A stretch of 64,000 nucleotides of DNA from Magnolia sinica (GCF_029962835.1 NC_080575.1:40214336-40278335); one strand, 5' to 3'; shown: positions 34,631 through 45,261, counted from the stretch's first letter. Made by a program: numbers and translations. Notes: generated by a model from the sequence alone, not told the origin.

Positions 34631-36485
34631 GTAAGGGTGTCTTATTGGCTTGCATATACTATTCAGTTTGTGTATAAGCATATAATGCTTGAATTATTTC
34701 TAGAAATTGATGGTACTGTTTATGTAAACTAAAGACACAATCATGATGCTTCACAAAATTGACACCATATATATTGCTGAAGAGGATTAGCACTTGATTT
34801 TGGCAAGCGATCATCCTAAATGCCAATTACCCTACCTTTCTCTTTCTGGCATGCATTTATACCTTATTTGTTTGGACAACTCATGTGTCCTTTCACAGAA
34901 AAATTGTGTAACATTATAAGGATTTTCCTTTTCTCAGAGGTTGTGGGTACATCTCACTTGAGAATCTTTTTTTTTTTTTGCCAGGACTTATCCGGTAAGC
35001 CTGACCAAATTTGTTCCTTCGTCTTTGTAATTGATTTCTCACTAACATGTTACTTTTGTCAAATTTCTAATGTCAAGAAGAAGAGTGATACAATGAAGAA
35101 CTAAGCATACGGAATTGAGCCCCAACCATTCATGAATAAACATTACAATGGGCTATAAAAAGTTTTTAATTGGCATTCAATTACCATTGCTTTCTATTGT
35201 GTGGTCCACCTAAGATTTGGATCTACCTCTCATGCCCTAAAATGAGGGGTAAAAATGGATGGACATGCCATCCATCTTTAACAAATGTGTAGATGTAAAA
35301 AAAAAAAAAAAAAAAAGGCCCAAACCAAGATGGATTGGATCATCTAATCAGTGAGATTTTTGCATGGTGGACCATGAAATGTGTTTCGTACTTAATGGAT
35401 AGTTCAAATCAGTCAATCGGACTGTCCAAATGGACTGATGCAAGGAGTACTAGAGCTCTGAGTGCTCTAGGGGTACTGATGCAATGAGATGGATTGGATC
35501 ATCTATGGTATTATTTGAAGAGTGATATTTATTTATTTATTGTGAAACACATTGAATAGTTTTTTTTTAAGATCTTTATGTGCATTACTGTGGGTTCCAT
35601 TTTTTTACCATATTTTTCTAGAAACAAATTTGGAACTGATGCTCATAAAAGAAGGCAAATCTGAAAAAATAAAATAAAAAATATGCTAGCTAAAGATGCC
35701 ACTTTTGACTCTTTGGACAGTTTCCCCTTTTGTAATCTATTGATTTCTCTATTTCTCCTATGATTATGTTAATAGATCTATTGTTAGCAAATGGAAATAG
35801 TGTTGTGGCTCTATGGTAAAGTATTATCTGTACTCCATGAAACTAGAAAGTAGCTGGCTGATCTGCTTTGCAACTTAAGAAAATGGTCTTGGATTCTTTT
35901 AGCATGGACTTCAAACAATGTTCAAGGAGGCTGTGTGTGTCTAAAAGATTCAAGTGTCAGCAGATTCATGTTCAATGAAAGCTTTGGAAAAGTGTTATGA
36001 TAGTTTTAGAAATTTTCTGAAACGATGATTTGTTTTCTGTTTCACATGAAGACTGATTATGTTCTTAGAGAGTGACTTAGATTTGTCCTAACCAAAAGAG
36101 GAGAGTGGAAAACTAAAGAGGTCTCCTGCACCACCAAAACCCAAATTATATGAACTACCTCCTGGAACACTCCCTGGAAAAATCCAGTGTAGCTGCACTA
36201 TTGGTGATAGAGCAGTTCATCTCTCCTAGTTAGACTTGACAACTGTTCGGTTACACACACGTGGGGAAAGAATTCAGCACTACCAGTTTTTACTTTTGAT
36301 AAAAATTGTAGCTTGAGCTCTTTGATCATGAAACTGATTGACAGTTTGCTGGCATTTTCTCGTTGGCAAACTCTATCGAGGTTTGCTTGAATACATCCTG
36401 ACGTATTATACTAAGATAGGTCAGGACTCTAGCTGGTAGATTGTGCCTTTTTCCATGATTCAAATTGTTCGTTGTGCATGCAATG
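34631..36485. other. CACTA interior, mostly non-coding
   Basis: T-rich, intron-like DNA. A foldback MITE-like fragment lies at about 35130-35450 (CATTACAATGGGC, TGTGGTCCACCTAAG, ATGCCCTAAAATGAGG) with an A run at 35300-35318. The segment 36389-36450 (encoding EYILTYYTKIGQDSS before a stop) may be an upstream FANCD2 exon. The open frame 34820-35104 is unconvincing. Confidence 0.4.
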
Positions 36486-36655
36486 GCAGTGAAGTATGGT
36501 GGGAAGTTTGTTGATTCTTTCCTAAAAGGTAGATTTATTGTGTCTATCTTGGTTCATATTCTATCTGAAAATGTTTTATGTGCTGAATATTGATATTTTC
36601 TCCAGCTTTTGGCTTCCTTCAAACTCACTTTCGCACACACAATGACATCATACAC
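36486..36655 (+). pseudogene. Captured FANCD2 exons (Fanconi anaemia D2), partial
   Basis: Two exon pieces are separated by a short intron. The first (to 36528, donor GTAGAT) encodes AVKYGGKFVDSFLK. The second (from 36606, acceptor TTCTCCAG) continues FGFLQTHFRTHNDII and then is cut by repeat sequence at about 36655. This matches the C-terminal helical part of FANCD2, where the human protein has a corresponding LKFG-AFVKMFLK...HRED pattern. FANCD2 works in DNA interstrand-crosslink repair and meiotic recombination and is about 1400 residues long. Only about 35 residues are clear here. The identification rests on a short match and should be tested. Confidence 0.65.
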
Positions 36656-36659
36656 AATG

Positions 36660-37150
36660 AAATAGGTGGGCCTCATCACTAACTTTTATGCCTGATTAGT
36701 GGTTTGGATTTATTTCTTTGCAACTACTCATGTCATGCATGTCTACCTTGTTGCATGTGAAGCTCACATGCAAGCCTGCTCATATACCAAAGTGTCATGT
36801 GTAGGACATCTGAGCGATGCATAAGGTGGGACTCACTATGACAATCACCTACGGCAAAAAACAAGTCAGCCCGCTCATTAGGAAGCCACCCTATATGAAA
36901 ACAATCAGCTTTTTTAATTGGAACTGTTAACTGTCTGATTCAACGTGCATGTCTGACCTGCTTGATCAGTGGATTTTTTTGATTTCTATGTCAGGTGGCC
37001 TTCATCTTATGCATAACCTGACGTGTCATACACGGGATCACATCCTAAAATTAATTATCAGAATGAATGGATAGCATGGATAAACCAAATACATCATAGC
37101 GGGCCCCACGAAACCCCTGACAGGACCGTCCATGTGTTGGTCCGTCTCCA
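36660..37150. mobile_element. Foldback MITE-like copy
   Basis: Starts AGGTGGGCCTCATCACTAAC and ends CAAATACATCATAGCGGGCC, in inverted orientation relative to each other. It carries CATCCTAAAATTAATTATCA near 37043, equivalent to the conserved AAATGATC arm motif. It cuts off the FANCD2 fragment. Confidence 0.55.
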
Positions 37151-37184
37151 CGTCAAAAAAAGGGCGCGCGTTCAAAACAGAGCC

Positions 37185-37270
37185 ATGCCCAAAAAACCTT
37201 TTCCTCTCCTCTCCCTCGCTCTCTCTCTTTCCTTTCCCTTATTTCCCTCTCTCCTGATCTCTGCTCCCAG

Positions 37271-37322
<52 letters not shown>

Positions 37323-37520
37323 TCACATTCTCCTCTTTCCCTCTCTTTCTCTCTCTCTCGATCTTCATCCCGATCTCCTTTCCCTCTTTCTCTTTCTCAC
37401 CTGCTTCATCTCTCTCATTCGCCTCCCTCTCTCTCTGATGCATCTCCACTATATCTTCTATCTCCCTCACATCATCATCTTGCTCGGACCTCCATTGCAG
37501 CAGCCATGAAGCTCCTACAT
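37185..37520 (+). other. Third 5' UTR-like pyrimidine-rich segment
   Basis: Pyrimidine-rich DNA with a CT run (37275-37320). An ATG at 37506 (GCAGCCATGAAGCTCCTACA) is followed by a donor-like ATAG/GTTTGT. It resembles a captured leader exon with a start codon. The long open frames on both strands (37023-37589 plus, 37153-37569 minus) are low-complexity artefacts. Confidence 0.4.
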
Positions 37521-37961
37521 AGGTTTGTATCCACCATTCTCCAGCCATGCATCTCCACCATCCTTTCATATTTTTGTGACATCTCTTAAAATCGGAGGAA
37601 TATGAGGTTCCTCTTCATATGTTTGATCTACTCTCTCTATATCTTTTTTTCTCTCTTTCAGATTTCATGCATACTAACTGTTTGATGAAATGGCTCAACA
37701 AAGAAGGTTTTGGTGGTAGAACTTTGTTGTGATTACTGTTGATGCTATTGTAATTTTGTTCATTTGTTTCTGTGGTGATATTCTTCAGCCCTCAATGCAG
37801 GCAAATTGTTGTGTAGCTAAATTTTCATATCAAATCCAAGGATCGTCAGTATTTTCTTTACTTTTAGTTGACCCTTTATTTCATTTGTTTGATGTAAATG
37901 TGAAAGGCTATTTCTAAGTCGATATCTCCAAGACTATGCTCTACTAATTTTAGTTCTGCAG

Positions 37962-38034
37962 ATTTTTTTGGGCATTTGAAGTAGGAAACAATCGTAAAAT
38001 CCGCCACTCAGAGTGTGCAAGAACAACATGGAAA
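37962..38034 (+). pseudogene. Unidentified captured exon
   Basis: It lies between an acceptor (AGTTCTGCAG) and a donor (GTGAGT) and is open for 73 bp, encoding WAFEVGNNRKIRHSECARTT. I do not recognise the protein. Confidence 0.4.
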
Positions 38035-39949
38035 GTGAGTTTCCTTGCTTCAATTTTTGTGGCAATTGTCAGCAGCTGTCATTACATGTTGTTCTATGTC
38101 ATTCTAATTATTTTGTGAAAGAAGTTGCCTACATTGAATGGAAAATGTAATCTTCTGTGACTTTGTATCTCTTGTTTGGAACTCCCTTTTGCTACTTAAA
38201 AGTAAATAGATTCACCCATGGCTGTCAATGTACAGTCTTCTATGCTGGTTTTTCTACCTGTCTGCTCCCTTTAATGTTGACAAACCCTTTACTTTGGGTA
38301 AGGTTTAGGCACGAATTCTTGGTCCATTTTGTAAATGGGTCGGGCTTGTGCTAACCCCTACCCAGTCTAAACCCCACCCATTGCCACCCCTACTTAAAAC
38401 CATTGGGATCATAATACACCACCACACTCCTTAGCCAATGTCCATGGTGGCTCACCATGACAGAAGTCACTCTAGCTTATTTTCAGGTAGCCCTTCCACC
38501 TTGTGGTGGCTCTCGCTTTTCCAAAGCATTAATTATCAAGCACCCAAGGGTTTCCTTGCTTGCATTCCTTTATTTTGGTTCATTAGTATTATGCATTTTT
38601 TTGCTAACGGGTAAGTTCTAGGTTTTTATACAAGACATGATATTAAGCTAAAAACAAATAGAGTGGCAGGAACTAAAAAATAGCCATTTTTTTTAGTTGC
38701 AGTATATCTTGTTTATTGGTCTTCATTGTTCAGCTGCTAGTGCTGTTATTCCCTACATTCTGCATATATTATTAATGGGAAAAGTATAAATGGGCTGTTT
38801 AGATGTACCCCAGAAGTTGGATGGAGGGATTTTCCTGGGGGTGGCAATGGGTCGTGTTTGAGTCAGGTCAAGGGCCATACAAAGCCCAATCCATTTAGTA
38901 AATTGGCCTAAAATCCAGACCTGAGCTTGACCTGTAACCCCCAAATGTCACAAACAGGCACATCTCAACCCAAATTGCTCATTGGGGGCGATCCAAACTG
39001 GCCTGGCTACCACACTTGCAAATACTGGCTTTCAATCACATAGGTACTGGCCCTTTTCTACATTAAAAGAAAGACATTTGGTGGATGCCTTGCCCGAAGT
39101 CTAGCCATGGCCAGGTTCCATTTGGATGGGCACAAAGGACAGAACTTTGTTGTACTAAGCAAGTAACTGATTGCATTTTCAAGATTGTCCTTTTCATCTC
39201 TATGGGCCATTTTAAGAAATTTCGTTTTCATTGTTGGACAACTAAGAGATTCCATTTGGATGGGCACTACTTAGGATAAGATGGAAGGAAATGTGCTTGA
39301 AGAACATGTCAAGTCCTAGTGGATGTTTGGATTGGTGGAAAATGGGATTCAATGGAGGAAAGGACTGATTTCCTCTAATTTGACAGCTCCCCTTTTTTGC
39401 GAAAGCCAAGAGTGAGGAAATTGGTTTTCATTTCCTCATAAAGGTAAATAATTTTTGTAATTGTTTCTCTTATAGTTATTCACTGCAGCAATCTACTACT
39501 GGTGCAATTCCATAAGTTGTTATCCTTCTTGGGCCATTTTAATGTTTTGGACATTTTTCTTTCCATGTCATTGTTGTGGTTATGCCCCTGAAAGTCCGCT
39601 GATATTTTCTATTTGTGAAGTTTCAATTATTTTTTCCCCTTAATTGGTTGATATATGGCCTTTGTGAATCTTATTGGTCTCCAACTCGCAATTTCAAATG
39701 TTCACCTTGTTTTGAATTTTCTGTGTAATCATGGTGGAATCTTTATTGTTTTTTGTTTTTCCTTATTTGTGGAAAGAACTGGTATAAAGTGGCTTCCCTT
39801 GTGTAATTGATACTCTATTGCCATTCTACTTCTTTAGCCACTTGTTTACTTCTCGAGGTTGATGGCCTTGGCTGTGGATTGCCTACTCGGTTTCCGAATG
39901 TACCCATGTTGTTGTGATTGTGTAATTTTTTTATGTGATTCTTTTACAG
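38035..39949. other. Non-coding CACTA interior
   Basis: Intron-like T-rich sequence. A short inverted near-repeat of CCATTTGGATGGGCAC occurs around 39118 and 39252. No gene seen. Confidence 0.35.
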
Positions 39950-40030
39950 GTTCTTCTACTTCAACATCTACAGTTGTCTCCACTGAAGGTGCAGCAAAAA
40001 TCAGTTTTTCTAGCTCTATTGCCACTACAG
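39950..40030 (+). pseudogene. Unidentified captured exon, Ser/Thr-rich
   Basis: Acceptor CTTTTACAG and donor GTGAAG bracket an 81-bp open segment encoding SSTSTSTVVSTEGAAKISFS. The composition resembles a plastid transit peptide or a linker. The family is not recognisable. Confidence 0.35.
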
Positions 40031-40124
40031 GTGAAGTTCTTTTTTTAATTTCTTTTTAAAGGCACTCTTGGATCTCTACTGACATTGCTTACTCTCGCAA
40101 GCATGCTTCCACCCATTACAAGAA

Positions 40125-40238
40125 ATTAGAGGTATCTTTATTTCATGCCTTTGGGCACATGATTGAATTACAGGTATCTTTGTTGCATGCCTTTCGGCAC
40201 ATGATTGAATTAGAGGTATCTTTATTTCATGCCTTTGC
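40125..40238. repeat. 42-bp tandem repeat, about 2.7 copies
   Basis: Units beginning ATTAGAGGTATCTTTATTTC and containing GGCACATGATTGA repeat with a 42-base period from 40125. The last copy is truncated near 40238. Confidence 0.85.
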
Positions 40239-40452
40239 AATTTGAGTTCTTTGCCCTATCAGGTTGTCTTTGATTTTATTTTATTATTTTTTTATGCATG
40301 ACTTAGTTTTTGAGAATTCTCCATGCCAATTGAATTGGATCGTAGCTAAACCTTGGCTCAAGTAATGTTGGGGTGGAGCATAAGCTAGGCTTCTTGTAGT
40401 GAATATCTTGTAGCTATATAACTTATATTTGCATTGGTGAGAAACTATTCGT

Positions 40453-40580
40453 GGACCTGCAGATCTTGGACATGCCAACCGTTTATTCATTACAATATTT
40501 GACAGTTTGAATGGGAAATGCCAGAAGGAACTCAAGACAATTGGGAGGCAATATCCGTTTAAACCTTTAAAGCTCAATTT
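40453..40580 (+). pseudogene. Unidentified captured coding segment
   Basis: An open stretch encodes GPADLGHANRLFITIFDSLN, then GKCQKELKTIGRQYPFKPLK. It has protein-like composition and no stop, but I cannot name a family and the splice borders are unclear. Confidence 0.35.
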
Positions 40581-40734
40581 TCTTTGCCATTATGAGTTTC
40601 GAAATGTTGAATTTGCTCTATATGCTTGTTGTCTTCATTGATCATTTTCTATTTGCCTTTGTTATAACTTGTATATGTCTGTTAATTGAATTGTATTGGC
40701 ATCTGATTTTTACACACCTCACTGTAGAATCTAA

Positions 40735-40815
40735 ACATTTGGACATCTTTTATTTTCCCCATATGGATGTATGGCGTGGATAAAACACATGCATTAACAT
40801 GGGCCCACAGATGTA
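40735..40815. mobile_element. Foldback MITE-like fragment
   Basis: The arm GTGGATAAAACACATGCATT next to ACATGGGCCCACAGATG matches the conserved right arm of the GGGCCCAC family. Confidence 0.5.
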
Positions 40816-41859
40816 GGATCTTCACTCTGACAAAATGTCCTTCGGTTTCTTCAGTCCCACTTTCCAATGCTTGTGTAATTTCAAATTGGATGTCTTTACT
40901 CCTACCTTTGGCTATGGAAAGAGGAGTTTGTGTAATTACCAATATGGGTGCAAGTAAGAATTTCTTATCATTCACTGAGCTTGCAACATTTCAATTACAT
41001 GATATTGATGAATAGTTGTTTGTTACTAACATGTCTGGATCTTTTTCTTGGAAATGGATCTACGTGTTGCATAGGTAGCAGTCCTAAATATTTTTTGTTT
41101 ATAGTTTGAATTTAGTTTTTTGTCTAATTAGCTAGCAATCAAAGGCCTCAAATGTATTTTTTAAATAACTTGTTAGTAAAGAATCATTTTGATTTGGATT
41201 TTTTGCTTCTTCTTCTTTTAGGTTTTTGGATTATTGCAAAAGAAGGCTACAAAACAGAGGTTTATTTTATTTTTTAATTTTTATTTTCAAGTGGTTTTGA
41301 TTTGGGTTTTCTCTAAAACAGAGGCCCTTTGTCTGTTTTATCAGTTAAATGATTGTTAGGCCATGTTATATCCATGATAGGTCTGCTATTTAACCGCTAT
41401 GCATACGACTATGCAGTTCATGGTTCTCCACCATAGAAATAGTCATGTTTTCCATGCCAACCCGGAATTTGTAAAACGGACCTGCTATCTGGTGGAACAC
41501 ATGTATACATCAAATGTGCTATGAATCAAGTTTTCTTAACTATGTCTTCTTGTCTACACATGAGGAGCACATGATTAGCCCAAGGACCCGAGTTTTGGGC
41601 CAGCACATCAAAACCCTAGAAACAAATGTATCATAGATGAGTTATATTCTTTTAGAAGTATAGGTACCATGTAGTTGCCAAAATGGTGATTTGAGCACGA
41701 CACGTCTGTCCGCCCCCAAAAATGGAGAAAATTTCGAAACAAGCAGGAACACTGAAATGTCCTTCTAAAGATCCATTACAAGATGTCTCTTATAAATCTT
41801 TAAAATAGGACTTAGTTTAGAAGGATGAATGATGGGGTACTTTTGCATGTTTCAAACAG
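40816..41859. other. Non-coding CACTA interior
   Basis: T-rich sequence without recognisable coding similarity. The part next to 41860 is probably sulfite reductase intron. The open frame 40767-41015 is unconvincing. Confidence 0.3.
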
Positions 41860-42481
41860 GTCTGGCTCGGGGGAACGCTTAACCAAACCTCACTAGCAAA
41901 AGGTTTTATGAATAAGGTGAAGATTAATGATCTAGAAAAGGTTTTGGAGCCATTGTTCTACAACTGGAGGCGCAAATGCCAATAGGGAGAATTTTTCAGC
42001 GATTTCACAACCCGCCTTGTGAGTACCCAAGTTTGTATTTGGGTCATGTTATTTATAACATCTAAATTTGTTTTAGCCATACTTGCAACTTGAATTATTT
42101 CATGGCTTTTGGGATCTGAAATTTAGCAAATGTCTAATCATTTTTAAAAGAACACTACCACAGGTTTTGCCCCATTTTCATTTACATATCATTCCTGGGG
42201 CAAGTAATAGAAAATCCGAACAGTTCTATACCAACAAAGTAAGCATACATTAAGTTTCTTCCTGTCCTATACAGGGCTTTGACAAACTAAAAGAGACAGT
42301 TGAGAAGTGGGAGGGCTTAACAAAGGCACCAACACGATTTAATCTAAAAGTTTTTGCTAACAAAGATACATATGAAGCCATGAATGAACTTGCAAAGCTG
42401 CAGAATAAGACTGCTCACCACCTGGCCATGGAAGTCATCTGTAACTTTGTTGCTGCTAAGCAAAATGGCAAAAGTGAATGA
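41860..42481 (+). pseudogene. SIR: Captured 3' end of ferredoxin-dependent sulfite reductase
   Basis: Two exons flank a 256-bp intron. Exon 1 (41860-42018, after TTCAAACAG, donor GTGAGT) encodes VWLGGTLNQTSLAKGFMNKV, then DLEKVLEPLFYNWRRK, CQ and a TAG stop, then GEFFSDFTTRL. Exon 2 (from 42275, after CTATACAG) encodes GFDKLKETVEKWEGL, RFNLKVFANKDTYEAMNEL, and ends QNGKSE with a TGA at 42479-42481. This is the C-terminus of plastid sulfite reductase, which reduces sulfite to sulfide in sulfur assimilation. The four cysteines that bind the 4Fe-4S/siroheme centre lie upstream and are absent. The natural stop codon is kept, but the internal TAG breaks the frame. Confidence 0.9.
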
Positions 42482-42859
42482 TTAGCCCCTTTTTTCAGCT
42501 ATTTCTATTTGTTGAATAAATACCAATTTAGATGAACTTATCTTTTTTCTTTATTTCTAAATCATGGATGAGTGAGACTTAGTTGAAAGGAACTTGAAAT
42601 ATATAACCATCTACCAGGCTGTTGCATCGTTTTCCCCTGTACAAACAGTTCTGATTTTGATTTTTTTCATAGGTATCCCCAACACCAGAATCTTGCATTT
42701 CCTTTTCCAAAATCTTTCGACTCAGATCCATCAAATGAGACCATGTGATTGTAATTAAATGAATGAATGATTGTAATTAATTGATTGAATGATTGTAATT
42801 GAATGAATGAATGATTATGCAGGTGGTAATTGAATGAATGAATGATGATTATAATTTTT
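42482..42859. repeat. Sulfite reductase 3' flank and GATTGTAATTGAATGAAT tandem repeats
   Basis: After the stop codon there is a plausible 3' UTR (GTTGAATAAATACC near 42514). From about 42745 to 42850 short units close to ATGATTGTAATTGAATGA are tandemly repeated. No other gene. Confidence 0.6.
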
Positions 42860-43155
42860 TTTTAATGTAGGAAATAGCTATGGATATTAACCATAGCTGT
42901 TATAAAATTTGGCATATTGCTACGGATCCAACATCACTTTTAGCTACCAATAATATCCGTAGTTGTAGGTGCTTTTGGCTATAGAAATAATCCGTAGCTA
43001 TTTTAAGCTATTGCTACGGATTAAATCCGTAGCCATAGGTTTTAGACCTATTGACATGACACCTACGACTATGGTCGTGCTACGGATTTAATTCGTAGCT
43101 ATAGGTCTATAGCTACGGATTTAATCCGTAGCCTTTGCCCATTTTTCTGGTAGTG
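42860..43155 (-). repeat. CACTA right subterminal repeats and terminal inverted repeat
   Basis: Many direct and inverted copies of GCTACGGAT / ATCCGTAGC occur, for example near 42921, 42953, 42991, 43012, 43078 and 43113. The terminal repeat follows, ending TTTTTCTGGTAGTG at 43155. Dense subterminal repeats of this type are characteristic of CACTA elements. Confidence 0.85.
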
Positions 43156-43158
43156 CGT

Positions 43159-43660
43159 ATTACAGCTCGTTGACCAGGTTGACTCGGAAGGGTGCAGATT
43201 TTGTTTGGACTGATGCATATGAGCAGGCATTCGTGTAGCTGAAGGATCGCCTAACATCCACCCCTATCCACACTCTTCCTTTTGGGAGTGATGGGTTTGT
43301 TGTATTTCCCGATGCCTCACATATTGGTTTGGGTGCTGTCCTGATGCAGCATGGGAGTCCAGTGGCCTTCACGTCTCGCCAGCTCAAGGTCCACGAGCTG
43401 AACTATCCCACACATGATTTGGAGCTAGCAGCAGTCATCTTCGCACTAAAGGTGTAAAGATACTATCTCTATGAGGTCAGGTTTGAGCTCTTTACTGACC
43501 ACAAGAGCTTGAAGTATTTATTCTCTTAGTCTGAGCTGAACATAAGGCAAAGATGCTAGATAGAGATCCTGAAGGATTATGATTTCGATTTCCAGTACCA
43601 CCCAGGCAAGGCGAACGTGGCGGCAGATGTCCTCAACCATCAGTCACGAGGCCTAGTGGC
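43159..43660 (+). pseudogene. Gypsy RNase H region, continuation of split pol
   Basis: After the CGT duplication the pol sequence resumes (LTRLTRKGADFVWTDAYEQA). RNase H follows: [40 protein letters not shown], then FELFTDHKSLKYLF and FDFQYHPGKANVAADVLNHQ. One base is missing near 43168, shifting the frame at the junction. Stops derive from Gln and Trp codons. RNase H degrades the RNA of the RNA/DNA hybrid during reverse transcription. This copy is inactive. Confidence 0.88.
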
Positions 43661-44720
43661 ACATATGATGATTCAGGAGTGGAGGATGCTCAAGGATATA
43701 GCAGAGTATTCGATTTTGGTCTGCGGTCTTCTATCGTTCAGCTATCAAGCCAACCCTCTTTTATCGCAAGGTTGATCGAGGCTCAGCAGACGGACGAGTC
43801 ATTATAAGATTACTGAGTAGAGGCAACATCTGAGAGTCAGGCAGATTGGTAGATTGGTTTTGATGGTGGACTTCGCTTCAGAGGCTAATTATGTGTCCTG
43901 GATATTCCTGAGTTATGCAGAGATCTTATGACCGAGGCATATCGATCGCAGTTTTCTATCCACCCTGACTCGACGAAGATGTATCGTGATATGAGGACAC
44001 ATGCCAGCATGTCAAGGCCGATCATTAGAGACCCCCTGGTCCATTGCAGCCGTTGAGTGTCCCGACGTGCAAGTGGGAGCACGTATCGACATATTTCATT
44101 ATGAGCTTGCCGATGACTCAGTACGGTCATGATGGCATTTGGGTTGTCGTGGACCGTCTGATGAAGTCTGCACATTTTCTTGCGATTCGTGAGACTTGAC
44201 ATTCGGATCGGCTCGCCAGGCTATTTGTTGATGAGATCATGAGACTGCACGGTGTTCCTGTCTTGATCATTTCAGACCGAGACCCGAAGTTCACATCTCA
44301 AATTTTGGGGAGCTTTCAGAGTGCGATGGGTACTAATTTGTAGCTCGGCACCGCGTATCATCCGCAAACTGATGACCAGACCGAGAGGGTCAACTAGATC
44401 CTTGAGGATATGCTTCGAGCCCGCACAATTGACTTCAAGGGTAACTAGGATGAGCATCTGTGATTGGTTGAGTTCACATACAACAGCAGCTATCAGGTGA
44501 CTATTGGCATGACTACTGTTGTGGCATTATATGGCAAACCATACAGATCTTCAAGTTGTTGGACCGAGGTTGGAGAGCGGCACTTCTAAGTCCTAAGCTT
44601 GTGCAGTAGACGTCAAAGGCTATCGATATCATCAGGCAGAGGATGCACATAGCTCAGAGCCGGTAGAAGAGATTTGCTGATCGCCGGCGTCGTCCCTTGG
44701 AGTTCGCTGTTGGGGACAGA
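43661..44720 (+). pseudogene. Gypsy integrase, degraded
   Basis: The integrase core is seen in pieces: FHPDSTKMYRDM, then WEHVSTYFIMSLPMTQYGHD, GIWVVVDRLMKSAHFLAIRE, IMRLHGVPVLIISDRDPKFT, and LGTAYHPQTDDQTERVN. Relatives have DFI-GLP at the first catalytic Asp; here it reads TYFIMSLP, so that Asp is lost, while SDRDPKFT keeps the second. Several stops from CAG or TGG codons are present. Integrase would insert the DNA copy into the genome. Confidence 0.85.
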
Positions 44721-45130
44721 GTGTATCTCAAGGTCTCGCCCATGAAGGGCGTAGTTCGATTTGGAGTGAAGGGCAAGCTTACCTCGAGATTCATAAGACC
44801 TTTCGAGATCACTGGGCGCGTTGGCGTAGTGGCCTATCGGCTTGCCTTCCCATCTCAGTTGTCTGGCGTTCATAACTTTTTTCATGTCTCTATGTTGAGG
44901 AAGTGTGAGTCAGAGTAGTTCCTGTTATTGATTGGCAGCCGTTGGAGGTTCGTGAGGATGCTTCTTACATTAAGCAGCTAGTTCATATCTTGATTGGAAG
45001 GAGCAGGTCCTCCGGACAAAGGTCATTCCCTTGGTAAAAGTTCAGTGGGGTCACCATTTTGTTGATGAGGCGTCTTAGGAGTGTGAGGCCAAGATTCAAG
45101 AGCGATATCCCCATCTCTTTGACAATTAAT
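44721..45130 (+). pseudogene. Integrase C-terminus and chromodomain, degraded
   Basis: One frame gives VYLKVSPMKGVVRFGVKGKL and SGVHNFFHVSMLRKCESE. Frame breaks follow, and the rest aligns with the better preserved tail at 1560-1803 (LEV, EDAS, HILD, VIPLVKV, QWG). The chromodomain places the element in the chromovirus branch (Tekay/Del-like). Confidence 0.8.
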
Positions 45131-45248
45131 TATATGTTGTATTTTGTATACTGTCTCTGATTTTATGTGATGATGTTATGTTTCCTCTTCCTTATAAGTT
45201 ATGTCTAGTTGCGATGATTGTGTAAATTTCGAAGACAAAATTTTTATT

Positions 45249-45261
45249 TAAAGGAGAGACT
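45249..45261 (+). other. Polypurine tract of the large Gypsy element
   Basis: The run TAAAGGAGAGACT directly precedes the 3' LTR start TGTAAGCC. It follows GACAAAATTTTTATT, as in the other family members. Confidence 0.75.

Larger units (their letters stand above)
15441..43155. mobile_element. CACTA (En/Spm-type) transposon carrying multiple host-gene fragments
   Basis: The ends are inverted repeats: CACTACCAAAAAAT at the left and, reading inward from the right, CACTACCAGAAAAA. A 3-bp duplication CGT flanks it (15438-15440 and 43156-43158). CACTA ends plus a 3-bp TSD are the hallmarks of this superfamily. Subterminal GCTACGGAT/TCCGTAGC-type repeats lie inside both ends, densely at the right. 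Removing the nested Gypsy element (20250-33001 plus one TSD copy) leaves about 15 kb. I recognise no TNP2 or TNPA coding sequence. Instead the interior holds spliced-gene fragments of at least five host genes, all plus strand. It is best described as a non-autonomous Pack-CACTA. Confidence 0.85.

Noticed and set aside
37023..37589. 188-codon plus and 138-codon minus open frames
   Set aside because: Both are translations of a CT/GA simple-sequence tract.
15441..43155. Reading the host-gene exons as real genes of this locus
   Set aside because: Each is a small internal or terminal fragment, several have stops, and they belong to unrelated proteins lying between CACTA ends.
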